Of a DNA stretch of 64,000 bases, positions 28,917 to 40,979 are shown one piece after another; position 1 is the first letter of the stretch; every line of letters begins with the position of its first letter. This stretch comes from Candidatus Tachikawaea gelatinosa. Lineage in GTDB: Bacteria > Pseudomonadota > Gammaproteobacteria > Enterobacterales > Enterobacteriaceae. The DNA is taken from assembly GCF_000828815.1 (NCBI RefSeq), contig NZ_AP014521.1, positions 32,001-96,000 of the forward strand, written 5' to 3'. The position numbers and the translations under genes were made by a program. The notes beneath the pieces are model-generated. The model was not told the DNA's origin. It was given only the letters and a program-made list of their open reading frames with translations, and made no database searches.

Positions 28917-28945
28917 TTGACAAATCAGAAATTAGAGAGTTAAAT
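28917..28945 (+). promoter_or_regulatory. Candidate sigma-70 promoter of the nuo operon
   Basis: The ackA/nuoA intergenic region (28737-29047) contains a perfect -35 TTGACA (28917-28922), and after 17 bases TTAAAT (28940-28945), a 4/6 match to the -10. It lies about 100 bases upstream of nuoA. A fully matching TTGACA is less likely by chance here than AT-only boxes. Nothing else is recognisable in the region. Confidence 0.4.
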
Positions 28946-29047
28946 CACTATACTAAATTTTTTAAACATCTAATATCTTCTTTATTACATATATCTATTA
29001 TAAAATATTTATGTATTTAGAATTTTAAAAATTGTATGGAATAAAAA

Positions 29048-29461
29048 GTGTTAAATAAGTATTTTACATTAATAAATATAGAGTATTTACGATTTATTAT
29101 ATACGTATTTGTTATTGTTTTTTTTTGCGCAATGATGCTTATAGGGGGGTGGTTATTAGGGGGTCGTTCTGACTCTCGTTATAAAAATACGCCGTTTGAA
29201 TCAGGAATTAATCCAATAGGATCAACATATCGTGAATTTTCAACAAAATTTTATTTAATCGCAATATTTTTTGTTATATTTGATATAGAAGCTATTTTTT
29301 TATACTCTTGGGCAATTTCAATAAGAGAAACTAGTTGGACCGGATTCTTTGAAGCTACTATTTTTATTTTTATACTATTAACTAGTTTATTCTATTTAAT
29401 TCGTATTGATGCTTTAAACTGGTTATCTAAAAATAAGAATAAAGTCAACTTAAATAAATAA
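29048..29461 (+). CDS. nuoA: NADH-quinone oxidoreductase subunit A
   Basis: NuoA is a small membrane subunit of respiratory complex I, near the quinone entry site. The 137 residues (E. coli 147) show three membrane helices, the [22 protein letters not shown] loop after TM1 and the [19 protein letters not shown] helix with its acidic residues. The start is GTG at 29048. First of the thirteen nuo genes, in the standard order A-B-CD-E-F-G-H-I-J-K-L-M-N. Confidence 0.96.
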   Translation: MLNKYFTLINIEYLRFIIYVFVIVFFCAMMLIGGWLLGGRSDSRYKNTPFESGINPIGSTYREFSTKFYLIAIFFVIFDIEAIFLYSWAISIRETSWTGFFEATIFIFILLTSLFYLIRIDALNWLSKNKNKVNLNK

Positions 29462-29477
29462 ATTAAAGGAGTTCTAT

Positions 29478-30152
29478 ATGGATTATACGCTGATTCAAAC
29501 AGACTATAATAATAAAAAAAAATATCCTTTACAGGATAAAAAAACTGTTGATGATCCTTTAAATTCTATAGAATCACATGGTATTTTTTTAGGAACAGTA
29601 AAAAAAAAATTAAATAGTCTTATAAATTGGGGGCGCAAAAATTCTCTTTGGCCTTATAATTTTGGTTTATCTTGCTGTTATGTAGAAATGACTACAGCAT
29701 TTACTTCTGTACATGATATAGCGAGATTTGGATCTGAAGTATTACGTGCATCACCTCGACAAGCAGATTTTATGGTTGTAGCTGGAACTCCATTTATAAA
29801 AATGGTGCCTATAATTCAAAGATTATATGACCAAATGCTTGATCCAAAATGGGTTATTTCTATGGGATCATGTGCTAATTCTGGAGGAATGTATGATATT
29901 TATTCTGTAGTACAAGGGGTGGATAAATTTTTGCCTGTTGATATATATATTACCGGATGTCCTCCTAGACCTGAAGCATATATACAAGGTTTAATGTTAC
30001 TTCAAGAATCTATACAAAATGAACGTAGGCCGTTATCGTGGGTAGTAGATAATAAAGGTAGTTATTACCGTGCTAATCTTAAATCAAAACGTATAGAAAA
30101 ACGTAATGAACATATTGCAGTACGAAATTTACGTAGTCCTGATACAATTTAA
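29478..30152 (+). CDS. nuoB: NADH-quinone oxidoreductase subunit B
   Basis: NuoB holds iron-sulfur cluster N2, the last electron carrier before quinone. The 224 residues (E. coli 220) contain the cluster ligands: the tandem Cys in GLSCCYVEM (about 66-67), [12 protein letters not shown] and [15 protein letters not shown] very good AAAGGAG ribosome-binding site stands before the ATG, 16 bases past nuoA. Confidence 0.98.
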   Translation: MDYTLIQTDYNNKKKYPLQDKKTVDDPLNSIESHGIFLGTVKKKLNSLINWGRKNSLWPYNFGLSCCYVEMTTAFTSVHDIARFGSEVLRASPRQADFMVVAGTPFIKMVPIIQRLYDQMLDPKWVISMGSCANSGGMYDIYSVVQGVDKFLPVDIYITGCPPRPEAYIQGLMLLQESIQNERRPLSWVVDNKGSYYRANLKSKRIEKRNEHIAVRNLRSPDTI

Positions 30153-30216
30153 TTTTATGAAGATTAATCAATAATTTTAATTTATCAACAGCAACGTTAT
30201 TAAGAATTCTTCTAAA

Positions 30217-31992
30217 ATGAAAAAAAATATTTCAAGTATAACACATATTAAAAATAAACAAATAATCAAGGAATTAACTCAAAAGTTTGGTAATAGTATT
30301 TTTACTATTCAAGAAACTTATATTGAATCACTTGTTTTATGGATTCGTAGAAAAGATTTATTATCTGTTCTAAGTTTCTTAAAAAAAACTGATAAACCAT
30401 ATATTATGTTGTATGATTTACACGGAATAGATGAACGTTTACGCTCTAATTGTCATAATATTCCTTTTATGGATTTCACAGTTTTTTATCATTTATTATC
30501 TATTGAACGTAATCATGATATTGTACTAAAAGTAGCTTTATTATCAAATAATTTACATATACCAACTGTTACTAAAATTTGGCCTAATGCTAACTGGTAT
30601 GAAAGAGAAACTTGGGAAATGTTTGGAATAACATTTGATGATCATCCCAACTTAACACGTATAATGATGCCTATAGATTGGATAGGACATCCTTTGCGCA
30701 AAGATTACCCTGCTAGAGCAACAGAATTTAATGCTTTTTCTTTAACAAAAGAAAAAGAAGATAGTAGTATGAGTAACCTTACTATGATTCAAAAAAAATG
30801 GGAAACAAAAAATAAAAAAGATAATGAAAAATTTATGTTTCTTAATTTTGGTCCTAACCATCCTTCAGCGCATGGTGCTTTTCGTATCATTTTAAAATTA
30901 GATGGAGAGGAAATTGTTGATTGTATTCCAGATATTGGATACCATCATCGAGGAGCTGAAAAAATGGCAGAACGTCAATCTTGGCATAGTTATATTCCTT
31001 ATACTGATCGTGTGGAATATTTAGGTGGATGTGTAAATGAGATGCCTTATATTTTAGCGATAGAAAAATTAGCAGGAATTATAGTGTCAGATCGCGTGCA
31101 ATTTATTCGTGTAATGCTCTCAGAATTATTTCGTATAAATAGTCATTTACTTTATATTTCTACTTTTATTCAAGATGTCGGAGCAATGACACCAGTTTTT
31201 TTAGCTTTTACCGATCGTCAAAAAATTTATGACATTATTGAGGCAATAACAGGTTTTCGTATGCATCCTGCATGGTTTCGTATTGGTGGTTTAGCGCACG
31301 ATTTGCCAAAAGGATGGGAAAAATTACTAGATGAATTTTTAAAATGGATGCCAAAACGTTTAAAAGAATATAATAACGTTGCTTTAAAAAATAGTATTTT
31401 GATAAAACGTTCTAAAGGAATTGCTACATATAACTTTAAAGAAGCCCTAGAATGGGGCGTTACTGGATCAGGACTACGTGCCACTGGTATAAATTTTGAT
31501 GTAAGAAAATGGCGTCCTTATTCAGGATATGAAAAATTTGATTTTGAGATCCCAATTGGAAACGGAATTAGTGATGCTTATACACGTGTTATACTAAAAA
31601 TGGAAGAAATTTATGAATCTTTAAAAATTCTTGATCAATGTTTAAAAAAAATGCCTGAAGGATCTTTTAAAGCTGATCATCCTTTAACTACTCCTCCAAA
31701 AAAAGAAAAAACTTTAAAAGATATAGAAACCTTAATTACTCATTTTTTAAACGTTTCTTGGGGTCCAGTTATACCTGCCAATGAATCATTCCAAATGATT
31801 GAAGCTACTAAAGGTATTAATAGTTATTATATTATCAGTGATGGAGGAACGATGAGCTACCGTACAAGAATTCGTACTCCTAGTTTTGCACATCTTCAAC
31901 AGATTCCTTCTGTAATTTGTGGTAGTTTAATTTCAGACTTAGTAGTTTATTTAGGTAGTATTGATTTTGTAATGTCGGATGTGGATCGTTGA
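30217..31992 (+). CDS. nuoC: NADH-quinone oxidoreductase fused subunit C/D
   Basis: A fused NuoC-NuoD of 591 residues, the enterobacterial arrangement (E. coli 596-600). The N-terminal 30-kDa-like domain ends with the signature [21 protein letters not shown] (about 128-148). The 49-kDa-like domain has [14 protein letters not shown] (about 211-224), [19 protein letters not shown] and the C-terminal DFVMSDVDR. This part lines the quinone-binding cavity. The stop overlaps the nuoE start region. Also called nuoCD. Confidence 0.98.
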   Translation: MKKNISSITHIKNKQIIKELTQKFGNSIFTIQETYIESLVLWIRRKDLLSVLSFLKKTDKPYIMLYDLHGIDERLRSNCHNIPFMDFTVFYHLLSIERNHDIVLKVALLSNNLHIPTVTKIWPNANWYERETWEMFGITFDDHPNLTRIMMPIDWIGHPLRKDYPARATEFNAFSLTKEKEDSSMSNLTMIQKKWETKNKKDNEKFMFLNFGPNHPSAHGAFRIILKLDGEEIVDCIPDIGYHHRGAEKMAERQSWHSYIPYTDRVEYLGGCVNEMPYILAIEKLAGIIVSDRVQFIRVMLSELFRINSHLLYISTFIQDVGAMTPVFLAFTDRQKIYDIIEAITGFRMHPAWFRIGGLAHDLPKGWEKLLDEFLKWMPKRLKEYNNVALKNSILIKRSKGIATYNFKEALEWGVTGSGLRATGINFDVRKWRPYSGYEKFDFEIPIGNGISDAYTRVILKMEEIYESLKILDQCLKKMPEGSFKADHPLTTPPKKEKTLKDIETLITHFLNVSWGPVIPANESFQMIEATKGINSYYIISDGGTMSYRTRIRTPSFAHLQQIPSVICGSLISDLVVYLGSIDFVMSDVDR

Positions 31993-31994
31993 TT

Positions 31995-32510
31995 ATGTCT
32001 AATAAAAAAATTCCTATATATGTTTTTAACAACAATGAATCAAAAATTGTATTAAGTGATGAAGAAATTTATGCCATTGAAACTGAAAAAAAAAAATATG
32101 CTCATGCACGTGCTGTAGTTATTGAAGCACTAAAAATTGTTCAAAAAAAACGTGGTTGGATATCAGATCAAGCAATTTTCGCTATATCAAAAATATTAAA
32201 AATTTCAATAAGCGATATTGAAGGAATTGCAACATTTTACAGTCAAATTTTTCGTCAACCAGTAGGAAAACACATTATTCGATATTGCGATAGCGTTGTT
32301 TGTTATATTAACGGATATGAGTCGATTGTAAAAGAAATAACAAAAATTTTAAAAATACAACCTGGTGAAACAACGGAAGATGGTATTTTTACACTATTAC
32401 CTGTATGTTGTTTAGGGAATTGTGATAAAAGTCCAACTTTAATGATCAATAATAAAACTTATAACTGCGTAAAATCAAATCAAATACAGTTTTTATTAGA
32501 GAAATATTAA
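31995..32510 (+). CDS. nuoE: NADH-quinone oxidoreductase subunit E
   Basis: NuoE carries the [2Fe-2S] cluster N1a beside the FMN site. Ligand motifs are YCDSVVC (C-x4-C) and CCLGNC (C-x3-C), with [17 protein letters not shown] between the domains. I start at the ATG at 31995 (171 residues). A TTG six bases upstream is in frame but overlaps the nuoCD stop and is less likely. The stop shares a base with the nuoF ATG, consistent with translational coupling. Confidence 0.97.
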   Translation: MSNKKIPIYVFNNNESKIVLSDEEIYAIETEKKKYAHARAVVIEALKIVQKKRGWISDQAIFAISKILKISISDIEGIATFYSQIFRQPVGKHIIRYCDSVVCYINGYESIVKEITKILKIQPGETTEDGIFTLLPVCCLGNCDKSPTLMINNKTYNCVKSNQIQFLLEKY

Positions 32511-33811
32511 TGAAGATCAACAATATCATTCGAAATATAGAAACTCATCCTTTAACTTGGCGTTTAAGAAAAGATAAAAAACCAGTGTGGTTTGATGAAT
32601 ATACAAAAAAAGAAGGTTATTCCGGATTTAAAAAAGCACTAAAAAATTTCAGTTCGGAAGAAATTATTAAGTTAATTATTAAATCAAAGTTAAGAGGTCG
32701 AGGCGGAGCTGGGTTCTATACTGGATTAAAATGGAGTTTAATTCCTAAAAAAAAAAAAAATACAGATATAATTTATCTTTTATGTAATGCAGATGAAATG
32801 GAACCAGGAACCTATAAAGATCGTTTATTAATGGAACAAATGCCTCATCAACTAATAGAAGGAATGATGATTTCTGCATTTGCTATACAAGCAAACATTG
32901 GTTATATATTTTTACGAGGAGAATATATAAAAGCTGAACAATCTCTTCGACGTGCAATAATAGAAGCAAAAGAACAAAAACTTTTAGGACAAAACATTTT
33001 AAACACCACGTTTGATTTTGAAATATTTATACATACTGGTGCAGGTCGTTATATTTGCGGAGAAGAAACTGCTTTAATTAATTCGTTAGAAGGACGGCGT
33101 CCTAACCCACGCTCTAAACCGCCCTTTCCTGCAGAAGTGGGGTTATGGGGTAAACCGACATGTGTTAATAATGTTGAAACGTTATCGAACATTCCTGCTA
33201 TTTTAAATAATGGAGTTCAATGGTATTTGAACTTATCGAAGAAAAGTAACGACACTGGAACAAAGATGATGGGATTTTGTGGAAAAGTTAATCAACCGGG
33301 TGTTTGGGAATTACCTTTTGGGATTACTGCAAGAGAAATTTTAGAAAATTATGCTAACGGTATGTGTAAAAATCATTCCTTAAAAGCCTGGCAACCAGGC
33401 GGAGCTGGAACGGATTTTTTATTAGAAAAACATCTTGATATAAAAATGGATTTTTATAGCATTGCTAGTGCTGGTAGTCGTTTAGGTACCGGAATTTCTA
33501 TAGCTATTGATAATAAAACTAGCATTGTTTCGGTAGTAAGGAATTTAGAAGAATTTTTTGCACGAGAATCTTGTGGATTATGTACTCCTTGTCGTGATGG
33601 ATTACCTTGGATTGTTCAAATTTTATGTAGTATTGAAAAGAGCAAAGGATTATCAAAAGATATTAAAATTTTGAAGAATCTTTGTTATCAGTTAGGTCCT
33701 GGGAAATCTTTTTGTGCTCACGCACCTGGGGCAATTGAACCTTTACAAAGTGCATTAAAATTCTTCCCAGAAGAATTTGAAAAAGGAATTATAAAGTTTA
33801 TTGAAAAATAA
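32510..33811 (+). CDS. nuoF: NADH-quinone oxidoreductase subunit F (NADH/FMN site)
   Basis: NuoF binds NADH and FMN and holds cluster N3. The 433 residues (E. coli 445) keep the NADH loop [14 protein letters not shown] (about 64-77), the FMN-binding [19 protein letters not shown] and the N3 ligands [12 protein letters not shown] plus a Cys in KSFCAHAPG. The coding sequence contains a run of 14 A (32747-32760), read as four Lys and part of Asn, and stays in frame. Such a tract is prone to polymerase slippage, so some transcripts may be out of frame. Confidence 0.98.
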   Translation: MKINNIIRNIETHPLTWRLRKDKKPVWFDEYTKKEGYSGFKKALKNFSSEEIIKLIIKSKLRGRGGAGFYTGLKWSLIPKKKKNTDIIYLLCNADEMEPGTYKDRLLMEQMPHQLIEGMMISAFAIQANIGYIFLRGEYIKAEQSLRRAIIEAKEQKLLGQNILNTTFDFEIFIHTGAGRYICGEETALINSLEGRRPNPRSKPPFPAEVGLWGKPTCVNNVETLSNIPAILNNGVQWYLNLSKKSNDTGTKMMGFCGKVNQPGVWELPFGITAREILENYANGMCKNHSLKAWQPGGAGTDFLLEKHLDIKMDFYSIASAGSRLGTGISIAIDNKTSIVSVVRNLEEFFARESCGLCTPCRDGLPWIVQILCSIEKSKGLSKDIKILKNLCYQLGPGKSFCAHAPGAIEPLQSALKFFPEEFEKGIIKFIEK

Positions 33812-33925
33812 CAATTTTATTAGGACGATAAACAATATACATAAAATAAAAAATATAGTGTTGCATTAATATTTGATTTTAAAAGTCGTTAAACATGCTA
33901 TTTAATTTTTTTACTTACAAATCTT

Positions 33926-36673
33926 ATGGAAAAATTATTTGATATGATCATTATTCATATAGATGGAAAGAAATATACAATTAAAAAAACGAATAATTTG
34001 TTGAATACTTGTTTGTCATTAGGAATAGATATTCCTTATTTTTGTTGGCATCCAGCTTTAGGAAGCTTGGGTGCTTGTCGTTTATGCGCAATAAAAGTTT
34101 ATCAAAACAAAGAAGATAAAATTGGAAAAATTGCGATGTCTTGCATGACATCTGCTGTTGATAACATGCATATTTCTATAGAAAATGCAGAAATAAAAAA
34201 ATTTAGAAAAAATATAATAGAATTAATGATGATAAATCATCCTCATGATTGTCCTGTTTGTGAGGAAGGGGGAAGTTGTCATTTACAAGATATGACTGTA
34301 ATGACTGGACATAATTATCGTCGTTATCGTTTTAAAAAACGTACTTTTTATAATCAAAATCTTGGTCCTTTTATTTCTCATGAAATGAATCGCTGTATTA
34401 CTTGTTACCGTTGTGTAAGATTTTATCAAAATTATGCAGACGGAAAAGATTTTGGTGTATATGGAGTGCATAATAATATATATTTTGGTCGTTTTTCAAA
34501 TGGAACGTTAAATAATGAGTTTTCAGGTAATTTGATAGACGTTTGTCCAACTGGAGTTTTTACTGATAAACTTCAATCTAAAAATTATACAAGAAAATGG
34601 GATATACAATTTTCTCCAAGTATTTGTCAACAATGTTGCGTTGGATGTAATATTAGTGTAGGAGAAAGTAATGGAAAAATTATTCGTATTGATAATCGTT
34701 ATAATGAAGCGATAAATTATTACTTTATTTGTGACAGAGGACGTTTTGGATATGGTTATGTGAATCGAAAAGATAGACCTCGTTATCCATATGTAAAAAA
34801 TAATGATGACTTTATAAGAATTAATACTAACGAATCTATAATGCTTGCAGTAGACATCATTAAAAGTTCAAAAAATATAATTGGTATAGGATCGCCAAGA
34901 GCTAGCATAGAAAGCAATTTTGCTTTACAAAATTTTGTTGGAAAAAAAAATTTTTATACAGGAATATCTTTTCTTGAACAACAAAAATTAAATTTAATAA
35001 TAAAAATATTGCGTGAAGGAGGTTTTTATATTCCTTCTGTGCATGAAATTGAAAGTTATGATGCAATATTAATTTTGGGTGAAGATATAACTCAAATCGC
35101 TGCTCGTATTGCCTTATCAATTCGTCAAGCAGTAAAAGAAAAAATGTATAATTTATCTGCATTAAAAGGTATTGAGAAATGGCAATCAGAAGCAATTTTA
35201 AATTATGCAAAAAATAAAAAATATCCACTTTTTATTACAAGTGTTGATAAAACTTCATTAGACGATATTTCAATGTTTAATTATTATGCTCCTATTAATG
35301 ATCAAGCACGTTTTGGTTTTTCTATTGCTCATTTTATTAATAATGATGCACCAAAAGTGGATAATTTAAGTGTAGATATCGAAAAAAAAACTAAAGAAAT
35401 TGCTAAAATTTTAAATGAATCAAAAAAACCTTTAATTATATCAGGTAGTAACTCTGGAAATTTGTCTCTTATAGAATGTAGTGCAAATATTGCAAAATCA
35501 CTAAAAAAAAATAAAAAAGATGTAGGTATCGTTTTATTAGTACCAGAAGTTAATAGTATTGGTGTAGGATTAATAGAAGGTAACCCTCTTGAAAAAATTC
35601 ATAATCAATTAAAAGAAGAACATAACAACGTTATTATCATTCTCGAAAACGATATATGTCGTTCTCTTTCTAAAAATAAAAGAGATTTAATTTTTAAAAA
35701 AAATAATAAAATTATTGTTCTTGATCATCAATTAACTAAAACAACAAAAAAAGCAAAATTGTTATTATCATCAACTAGTTTTGTAGAAAGTGATGGTACT
35801 TTAATAAATTATGAAGGAAGAGCTCAACGATTTTTTAAAACTTATGACCATAATTACTACAATAATAATGATACAATTTTATTTGAAAGTTGGCGGTGGA
35901 TTAATTATATAAGCATGAAAATTAATAATAAATCTGTTCAATGGAAAAATTTAGATGATATTATTAAATGTATAGAAAAATCTGTTGTTAATTTGAAAGG
36001 TATTAAAAAAGCTTCTCCAAAATCTACATTCAGAATTCATGGTCAAAAAATAGCACGGTTAACAAATCGTTCTAGCGGAAGAACTGCAATTAATGCAAAA
36101 AATAATGTACATGAAACACGACAACCTCAAGATAAGGATACTATATTTACGTTTTCAATGGAAGGAAATAGTCAACCTAATCATTTAAATTCAGAGATTC
36201 CTTTTGTTTGGAGCCCAGGATGGAATTCTGTTCAAGCTTTAAATAAATTTCAAAAAGAAGTAGGAAGACAATTATTAGCTGGTAACCCAGGACATTTATT
36301 ATTTCGTTTTATAAAAAATAATTCATTAAAATGGTTTGATCATATTCCTTCTACTTTTATTAAAAATGAAAACAGCTGGATTGTAGTACCTTACTATCAA
36401 CTATTTGGTAGCGAAGAATTATCACAATTATCAAAAGATTTTCAAAAAAGAATACCTACTGCACAAATAACAATGAATCCAATGGATGTATATAATCTAG
36501 GTTTGGATAAAGGTGGTAATTTTGCTTTTTTATATGATGAAGAAAAATGGATTTTTCCAATAAGTTTTTCAAAAATCCTGAATCCAGGACAAGTTGGTTT
36601 ACCAATAGGTATGTCAGGTGTTCCAATATTTTTATTAGGAGCTAATATAAAACAACTCAAGGAGATAAGATGA
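33926..36673 (+). CDS. nuoG: NADH-quinone oxidoreductase subunit G
   Basis: NuoG carries the chain of Fe-S clusters from N1b to N5 and, in this group, the extra cluster N7. The 915 residues (E. coli 908) show the ferredoxin-like Cys set [15 protein letters not shown] and SCMT, the His/Cys ligand [23 protein letters not shown] with CPTG, and CQQCCVGC with a later Cys for N7. The molybdopterin-oxidoreductase-like remainder is kept in full. An ATG six codons in (33944) aligns better with the E. coli start and is a valid alternative. An unusual 114-base gap separates it from nuoF. Confidence 0.97.
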   Translation: MEKLFDMIIIHIDGKKYTIKKTNNLLNTCLSLGIDIPYFCWHPALGSLGACRLCAIKVYQNKEDKIGKIAMSCMTSAVDNMHISIENAEIKKFRKNIIELMMINHPHDCPVCEEGGSCHLQDMTVMTGHNYRRYRFKKRTFYNQNLGPFISHEMNRCITCYRCVRFYQNYADGKDFGVYGVHNNIYFGRFSNGTLNNEFSGNLIDVCPTGVFTDKLQSKNYTRKWDIQFSPSICQQCCVGCNISVGESNGKIIRIDNRYNEAINYYFICDRGRFGYGYVNRKDRPRYPYVKNNDDFIRINTNESIMLAVDIIKSSKNIIGIGSPRASIESNFALQNFVGKKNFYTGISFLEQQKLNLIIKILREGGFYIPSVHEIESYDAILILGEDITQIAARIALSIRQAVKEKMYNLSALKGIEKWQSEAILNYAKNKKYPLFITSVDKTSLDDISMFNYYAPINDQARFGFSIAHFINNDAPKVDNLSVDIEKKTKEIAKILNESKKPLIISGSNSGNLSLIECSANIAKSLKKNKKDVGIVLLVPEVNSIGVGLIEGNPLEKIHNQLKEEHNNVIIILENDICRSLSKNKRDLIFKKNNKIIVLDHQLTKTTKKAKLLLSSTSFVESDGTLINYEGRAQRFFKTYDHNYYNNNDTILFESWRWINYISMKINNKSVQWKNLDDIIKCIEKSVVNLKGIKKASPKSTFRIHGQKIARLTNRSSGRTAINAKNNVHETRQPQDKDTIFTFSMEGNSQPNHLNSEIPFVWSPGWNSVQALNKFQKEVGRQLLAGNPGHLLFRFIKNNSLKWFDHIPSTFIKNENSWIVVPYYQLFGSEELSQLSKDFQKRIPTAQITMNPMDVYNLGLDKGGNFAFLYDEEKWIFPISFSKILNPGQVGLPIGMSGVPIFLLGANIKQLKEIR

Positions 36674-37653
36674 GTAAAATAGGTTATTTTTGCGCTTATA
36701 TTTATCCTTTTTTATCAGAAATAATTAAAATTGTTTCTGTCTTTTTAGTTCTTCTTATTTCTAGTGCTTTTATGAGTGTTTTTGAACGTCGTATGCTTGG
36801 ATTGTTTCAAAATAGATATGGACCAGATCAGGTAGGTTGGCAAGGATCCTTACAATTATTTGCTGATATGATAAAAATGTTATTTAAAGAAGATTGGATT
36901 CCTTCTTTTTCTAATAAAATAATTTTTTTAATTGCTCCTATTTTTTCTTTTTTGCTTCCATTTTTAATATTTGTTATTGTACCTGTTGCTCCTAATTATT
37001 ATATTATTAATTTAGATAACGGTTTGTTATTTTTTCTTATGATTGCAGGATTATCTGTTTATCCGATTATGCTTGCAGGTTGGGCTAGCAATAATAAATA
37101 TTCTCTGCTTGGAGCAATACGTGCTTCAGCACAAGTTTTAAGTTATGAAGTTTTTTTAGGTTTATCATTAATGGGCATCGTTGCACAAACAGGTTCTTTT
37201 AATATAAACGATATTGTAGAGCATCAAAAATTTATTTGGAATATTATCCCTCAGTTTTTTGGATTTATTGTTTTTATTATTGCTAGTTTAGGAATTTGTC
37301 ATCGTCATCCATTAGATCAACCTGAAAGTGAGCAAGAATTAGCTGATGGTTATCATATTGAATATTCTGGTATGAAATTTGGTTTATTTTTTATTGGTGA
37401 ATATACAGCAATGATTGCCATTTCTAGTATAATTGCAACCTTATTTTTTGGTGGATGGCAAGGTCCTTTCTTTCCACCATTTTTGTGGTTTTTTTTAAAA
37501 ACTATCTTCTTTATTGTAATTTTTATTCTTATTAGAGCTTCTCTGCCAAGACCACGTTATGATCAAGTAATGTTGTTTGGGTGGCAAATATGTTTGCCAT
37601 TAACGTTATTAAATTTAATTTTTACTGCTGCAGTAGTGTTGTACAAAATATAA
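36670..37653 (+). CDS. nuoH: NADH-quinone oxidoreductase subunit H
   Basis: NuoH forms the junction between the peripheral and membrane arms and part of the quinone chamber. The 327 residues (E. coli 325) have eight or more hydrophobic helices. They also have the conserved loops [21 protein letters not shown] (in pieces, about 38-58), [38 protein letters not shown] and [13 protein letters not shown]. The start overlaps the nuoG stop by four bases. Confidence 0.98.
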   Translation: MSKIGYFCAYIYPFLSEIIKIVSVFLVLLISSAFMSVFERRMLGLFQNRYGPDQVGWQGSLQLFADMIKMLFKEDWIPSFSNKIIFLIAPIFSFLLPFLIFVIVPVAPNYYIINLDNGLLFFLMIAGLSVYPIMLAGWASNNKYSLLGAIRASAQVLSYEVFLGLSLMGIVAQTGSFNINDIVEHQKFIWNIIPQFFGFIVFIIASLGICHRHPLDQPESEQELADGYHIEYSGMKFGLFFIGEYTAMIAISSIIATLFFGGWQGPFFPPFLWFFLKTIFFIVIFILIRASLPRPRYDQVMLFGWQICLPLTLLNLIFTAAVVLYKI

Positions 37654-37668
37654 GAAGGACGAACTATT

Positions 37669-38214
37669 ATGGGTTTATTAAAAAAGACCGTATTTGGAAT
37701 TTTTACACAAATTCGTAGCATTTTCATAATTTTTATGAATATTTTTAGTAAACGTGAAACAAAAAGATATCCAAAAGAACCAGTTTATTTATCTCCTCGT
37801 TATAGAGGTCGTGTAGTTTTAACAAGAGATCCTGATGGTTTAGAACGTTGTGTTGCTTGTGGATTGTGTGCAGTTTCTTGTCCGGTTTCTTGTATTTCAC
37901 TTAAAAAATCAGAGAAAAAAGATGGACGTTGGTATGCAAAATATTTTCGTATAAATTTTTCTCGTTGTATTTTTTGTGGTATGTGCGAAGAAGCTTGTCC
38001 TACTATGGCTATTCAATTGATTCCAGATTTTGAATTATCTGAATTTCGACGTCAAGATTTAGTATATGAAAAAGAAGATTTAATAATTTCTGGTCCTGGA
38101 AAATATCCAGAGTATAATTTTTATCGTTTTACTGGAAAAAAAATAAAAAACAAAGATAAAGGAGAAGCTAACAATGAAGAAAAACCAATTGATTTAAAAA
38201 CTTTGTTACCATAG
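37669..38214 (+). CDS. nuoI: NADH-quinone oxidoreductase subunit I
   Basis: NuoI is a ferredoxin-like subunit with two [4Fe-4S] clusters (N6a, N6b) that pass electrons to NuoB. The 181 residues (E. coli 180) show both C-x2-C-x2-C-x3-C motifs: [12 protein letters not shown] (about 61-72) and [12 protein letters not shown] (about 100-111). The N-terminus has a membrane-associated helix. Spacing to nuoH is 15 bases with an AAGGA-type site. Confidence 0.98.
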   Translation: MGLLKKTVFGIFTQIRSIFIIFMNIFSKRETKRYPKEPVYLSPRYRGRVVLTRDPDGLERCVACGLCAVSCPVSCISLKKSEKKDGRWYAKYFRINFSRCIFCGMCEEACPTMAIQLIPDFELSEFRRQDLVYEKEDLIISGPGKYPEYNFYRFTGKKIKNKDKGEANNEEKPIDLKTLLP

Positions 38215-38225
38215 AGATATATAAA

Positions 38226-38774
38226 ATGACATTTTTCTTTTATTTTTTTGCAATAATAGCAGTATTAAGTACAATATTAACAGTAATCAGTGTAAATCCA
38301 ATTTATATGCTATTGTATTTTATTATTTCTTTATTTTCAATATCAGGAATTTTTTTTTCTTTAGGTAATAATTTTGCAGGATCTATGGAAATTATTATTT
38401 ATGCTGGTGCAATTATGGTGTTATTTATTTTTGTTATTATGTTGTTAAACTTAGGACCTTTATTAGAAAAACAAGAAAAAAGTTTTTTAAAACCTCAAAT
38501 TTTTATATATTCTATAGGAATATCTTTGCTATTGTTTTTATTAATTACGTATCAATTAGCAAGTATTAAAAATTATGTATTAGATAAAAACTTAATAAAA
38601 TCTCAAGAAATAGGAATAAATTTGTTTAGCCATTATCTATTAATGGTAGAATTGATCTCATTTTTATTATTATCTAGTTTAATTGTTACTTTTCATGTTG
38701 GACGAGAAAATTATTTTCTGAAAGATGAAAGAAATAATAGCAGTAAAAAAACAATAAAGGAGATAAATAAATGA
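38226..38774 (+). CDS. nuoJ: NADH-quinone oxidoreductase subunit J
   Basis: NuoJ is a five-helix membrane subunit next to NuoK in the proton-pumping arm. The 182 residues (E. coli 184) have the conserved third helix [22 protein letters not shown] (in pieces, about 52-73) with its Glu and pi-bulge Tyr region, and a polar C-terminal tail. The stop overlaps the nuoK ATG by four bases. Confidence 0.97.
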   Translation: MTFFFYFFAIIAVLSTILTVISVNPIYMLLYFIISLFSISGIFFSLGNNFAGSMEIIIYAGAIMVLFIFVIMLLNLGPLLEKQEKSFLKPQIFIYSIGISLLLFLLITYQLASIKNYVLDKNLIKSQEIGINLFSHYLLMVELISFLLLSSLIVTFHVGRENYFLKDERNNSSKKTIKEINK

Positions 38775-39073
38775 TTCCAATACAACACTGTATAATTATA
38801 TCTACTTTACTTTTTTTAATCGGACTAACATCATTAATATTAAGAAAAAATTTATTTTTTATATTAGTAGGAATAGAGATAATGATAAATGCTGCTGCTT
38901 TATTTTTTATACTTTCAGGAAATTTTTGGAAACAAGTAGATGGACAAATTATGTATTTACTTACTATTAGTTTTGCAGCAGCAGAAGCTAGCATTGGTTT
39001 AGCTTTTTTAATTCAAATGCATCGTCGCTTTAAAACTTTAAACATAGATGATATATGTGAGATGCATCGATGA
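38771..39073 (+). CDS. nuoK: NADH-quinone oxidoreductase subunit K
   Basis: NuoK has three membrane helices and two conserved glutamates that take part in proton transfer, both visible here: [10 protein letters not shown] (Glu about 36) and [14 protein letters not shown] (Glu about 72). Length is 100 residues, as in E. coli. It overlaps both neighbours by four bases (nuoJ upstream, nuoL downstream), so the J-K-L genes are translationally coupled. Confidence 0.98.
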   Translation: MIPIQHCIIISTLLFLIGLTSLILRKNLFFILVGIEIMINAAALFFILSGNFWKQVDGQIMYLLTISFAAAEASIGLAFLIQMHRRFKTLNIDDICEMHR

Positions 39074-40941
39074 ACTATCTTTATTTGACTATATTAATTC
39101 CATTAATTGGATTTTGTTTATTAGCGTTTTCTTTAGGATCATGGTCTAAAAAGATTTGTACACTTATTGGAGTTGGATCCATTGCTTTATCTGCTTTAGT
39201 TGCAGTTTATGTCGCTTTTGATTTTTCTAGAAAAAATACAATAGTATTTAATCAATTTCTTTGGGATTGGATAAAATTAGATAATTTTAATATAAAAATA
39301 AGTTTTATGATTGATTCCATATCATTAACAATGTTATCTATGATAACAGGTGTAGGATTGTTAATACATATATTTGCATCATGGTATATGTATAATAAGG
39401 AAGGATATTCAAGATTTTTTGCGTATACTAATCTATTCATGGCTAGTATGCTAATATTAATATTAGCAGATAATTTAATGTTAATGTATCTTGGTTGGGA
39501 ATTGGTAGGAGTATGTTCATACTTATTAATTGGATTTTATTATCAAAACTTAAATAATTGTTATGCAGCAATGAAAGCATTTATTATAACAAGAATAGGA
39601 GATATTTTTTTAGCTATTGGTTTATTTATTTTTTATCGTGAATTTGCTACTTTAAATTTTCAAGAAATAAAATCGTTAGTTCCATTACAATTTTTAGTTG
39701 GAAGTTCTATATTAACTGTTGCTACTTTAATGTTATTAATAGGTTCAATTGGTAAATCTGCACAATTTCCTATGCAAAATTGGTTACCAGATGCAATGGC
39801 TGGTCCTACTCCGGTATCTGCTCTTATCCATGCAGCAACTATGGTAACTGCAGGAGTTTATTTAATTACTCGTACATATTTTGTATTTTTAATAACCCCT
39901 ACAACATTACTTATTATTCAAATAGTTGGCGTTATCACTTTATTATTAGGTGGTATATCTGCATTGTTTCAAACTAATATTAAACGTATTCTTGCATATT
40001 CTACGATTAGTCAAATTGGTTACATGTTTTTAGCTTTAGGTGTTGAAGCATGGGATGCAGCTATGTATCATTTATTGACTCATGCTTTTTTTAAAGCACT
40101 TTTATTTTTATCTGCAGGTTCAATAGTAAATACATGTAATCATGAACAAAATATTTTTAAAATGGGAGGTTTAAAAAATAAGATACCATTAGTTTATTTT
40201 TGTTTTTTAATAGGAGGATTTTCTTTATCAGGATTGCCACTAATTACTGCTAGTTTTTACAGTAAAGATGAAATATTACTAGGAGTATTTACTCATGGTC
40301 ATCTAAAATTAATGATTGCTGGGTTGATAGGAACAATTTTGAGTTCTTTATATATATTTAGGACAATTTTTGTTGTCTTTCATGGAAAACTTAATAAAAA
40401 AAATATTTATTCTGATGTTGTAAATAATACAATAAATCATAATCTTCCTTTAGTGATTTTAACAATTTTATCTACATATTTAGGAACTTTTGTCATTCCT
40501 TCTTTTTCAAAATTTTTTTCTATAATAGAAAAAAACAATGTAGAACAAAAATTTTTAATACAATTTTTATCAAGTGTATGTAGCTTATCAGGTTTTTTAA
40601 TTGCTATTTTTTTTTGGTTAATAAAAAAAGATTTTTTAAAAAAAATTAAAGAAAAACGTTTTTTTTTAATGCTGAATTCTTATTTATATAATGGTTTTGG
40701 ATTCGATTATTTATATAATAAAATATTTGTTCAATCTTATTTAAGATTTTCTAATTTTTTAAGAAATGATCCATTTATTGTTTTTTTTGATTTTCTTACT
40801 ATTTGTTTTAAAAAAACTAGTAATGTTTTGTTAAAAAGTATAAATGGAATGTTACGCTGGTATATAGCATCAATAGGATTAGGTGCGAGTTTTACTATTT
40901 TTTTAATTCTTTTTTTAAAGCAATCAAAAATAGTTTTATAA
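39070..40941 (+). CDS. nuoL: NADH-quinone oxidoreductase subunit L
   Basis: NuoL is the distal antiporter-like proton channel, with a long lateral helix along the membrane arm. The 623 residues (E. coli 613) keep [20 protein letters not shown] with the channel Glu (about 138-157), the core [32 protein letters not shown] in pieces with its Lys, and the [17 protein letters not shown] helix. The C-terminal lateral helix and last anchor are present, so the gene is complete. Confidence 0.98.
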   Translation: MNYLYLTILIPLIGFCLLAFSLGSWSKKICTLIGVGSIALSALVAVYVAFDFSRKNTIVFNQFLWDWIKLDNFNIKISFMIDSISLTMLSMITGVGLLIHIFASWYMYNKEGYSRFFAYTNLFMASMLILILADNLMLMYLGWELVGVCSYLLIGFYYQNLNNCYAAMKAFIITRIGDIFLAIGLFIFYREFATLNFQEIKSLVPLQFLVGSSILTVATLMLLIGSIGKSAQFPMQNWLPDAMAGPTPVSALIHAATMVTAGVYLITRTYFVFLITPTTLLIIQIVGVITLLLGGISALFQTNIKRILAYSTISQIGYMFLALGVEAWDAAMYHLLTHAFFKALLFLSAGSIVNTCNHEQNIFKMGGLKNKIPLVYFCFLIGGFSLSGLPLITASFYSKDEILLGVFTHGHLKLMIAGLIGTILSSLYIFRTIFVVFHGKLNKKNIYSDVVNNTINHNLPLVILTILSTYLGTFVIPSFSKFFSIIEKNNVEQKFLIQFLSSVCSLSGFLIAIFFWLIKKDFLKKIKEKRFFLMLNSYLYNGFGFDYLYNKIFVQSYLRFSNFLRNDPFIVFFDFLTICFKKTSNVLLKSINGMLRWYIASIGLGASFTIFLILFLKQSKIVL

Positions 40942-40979
40942 AAAATAATTTCTAATTTTGTTATGAGAGAATATTTGCT

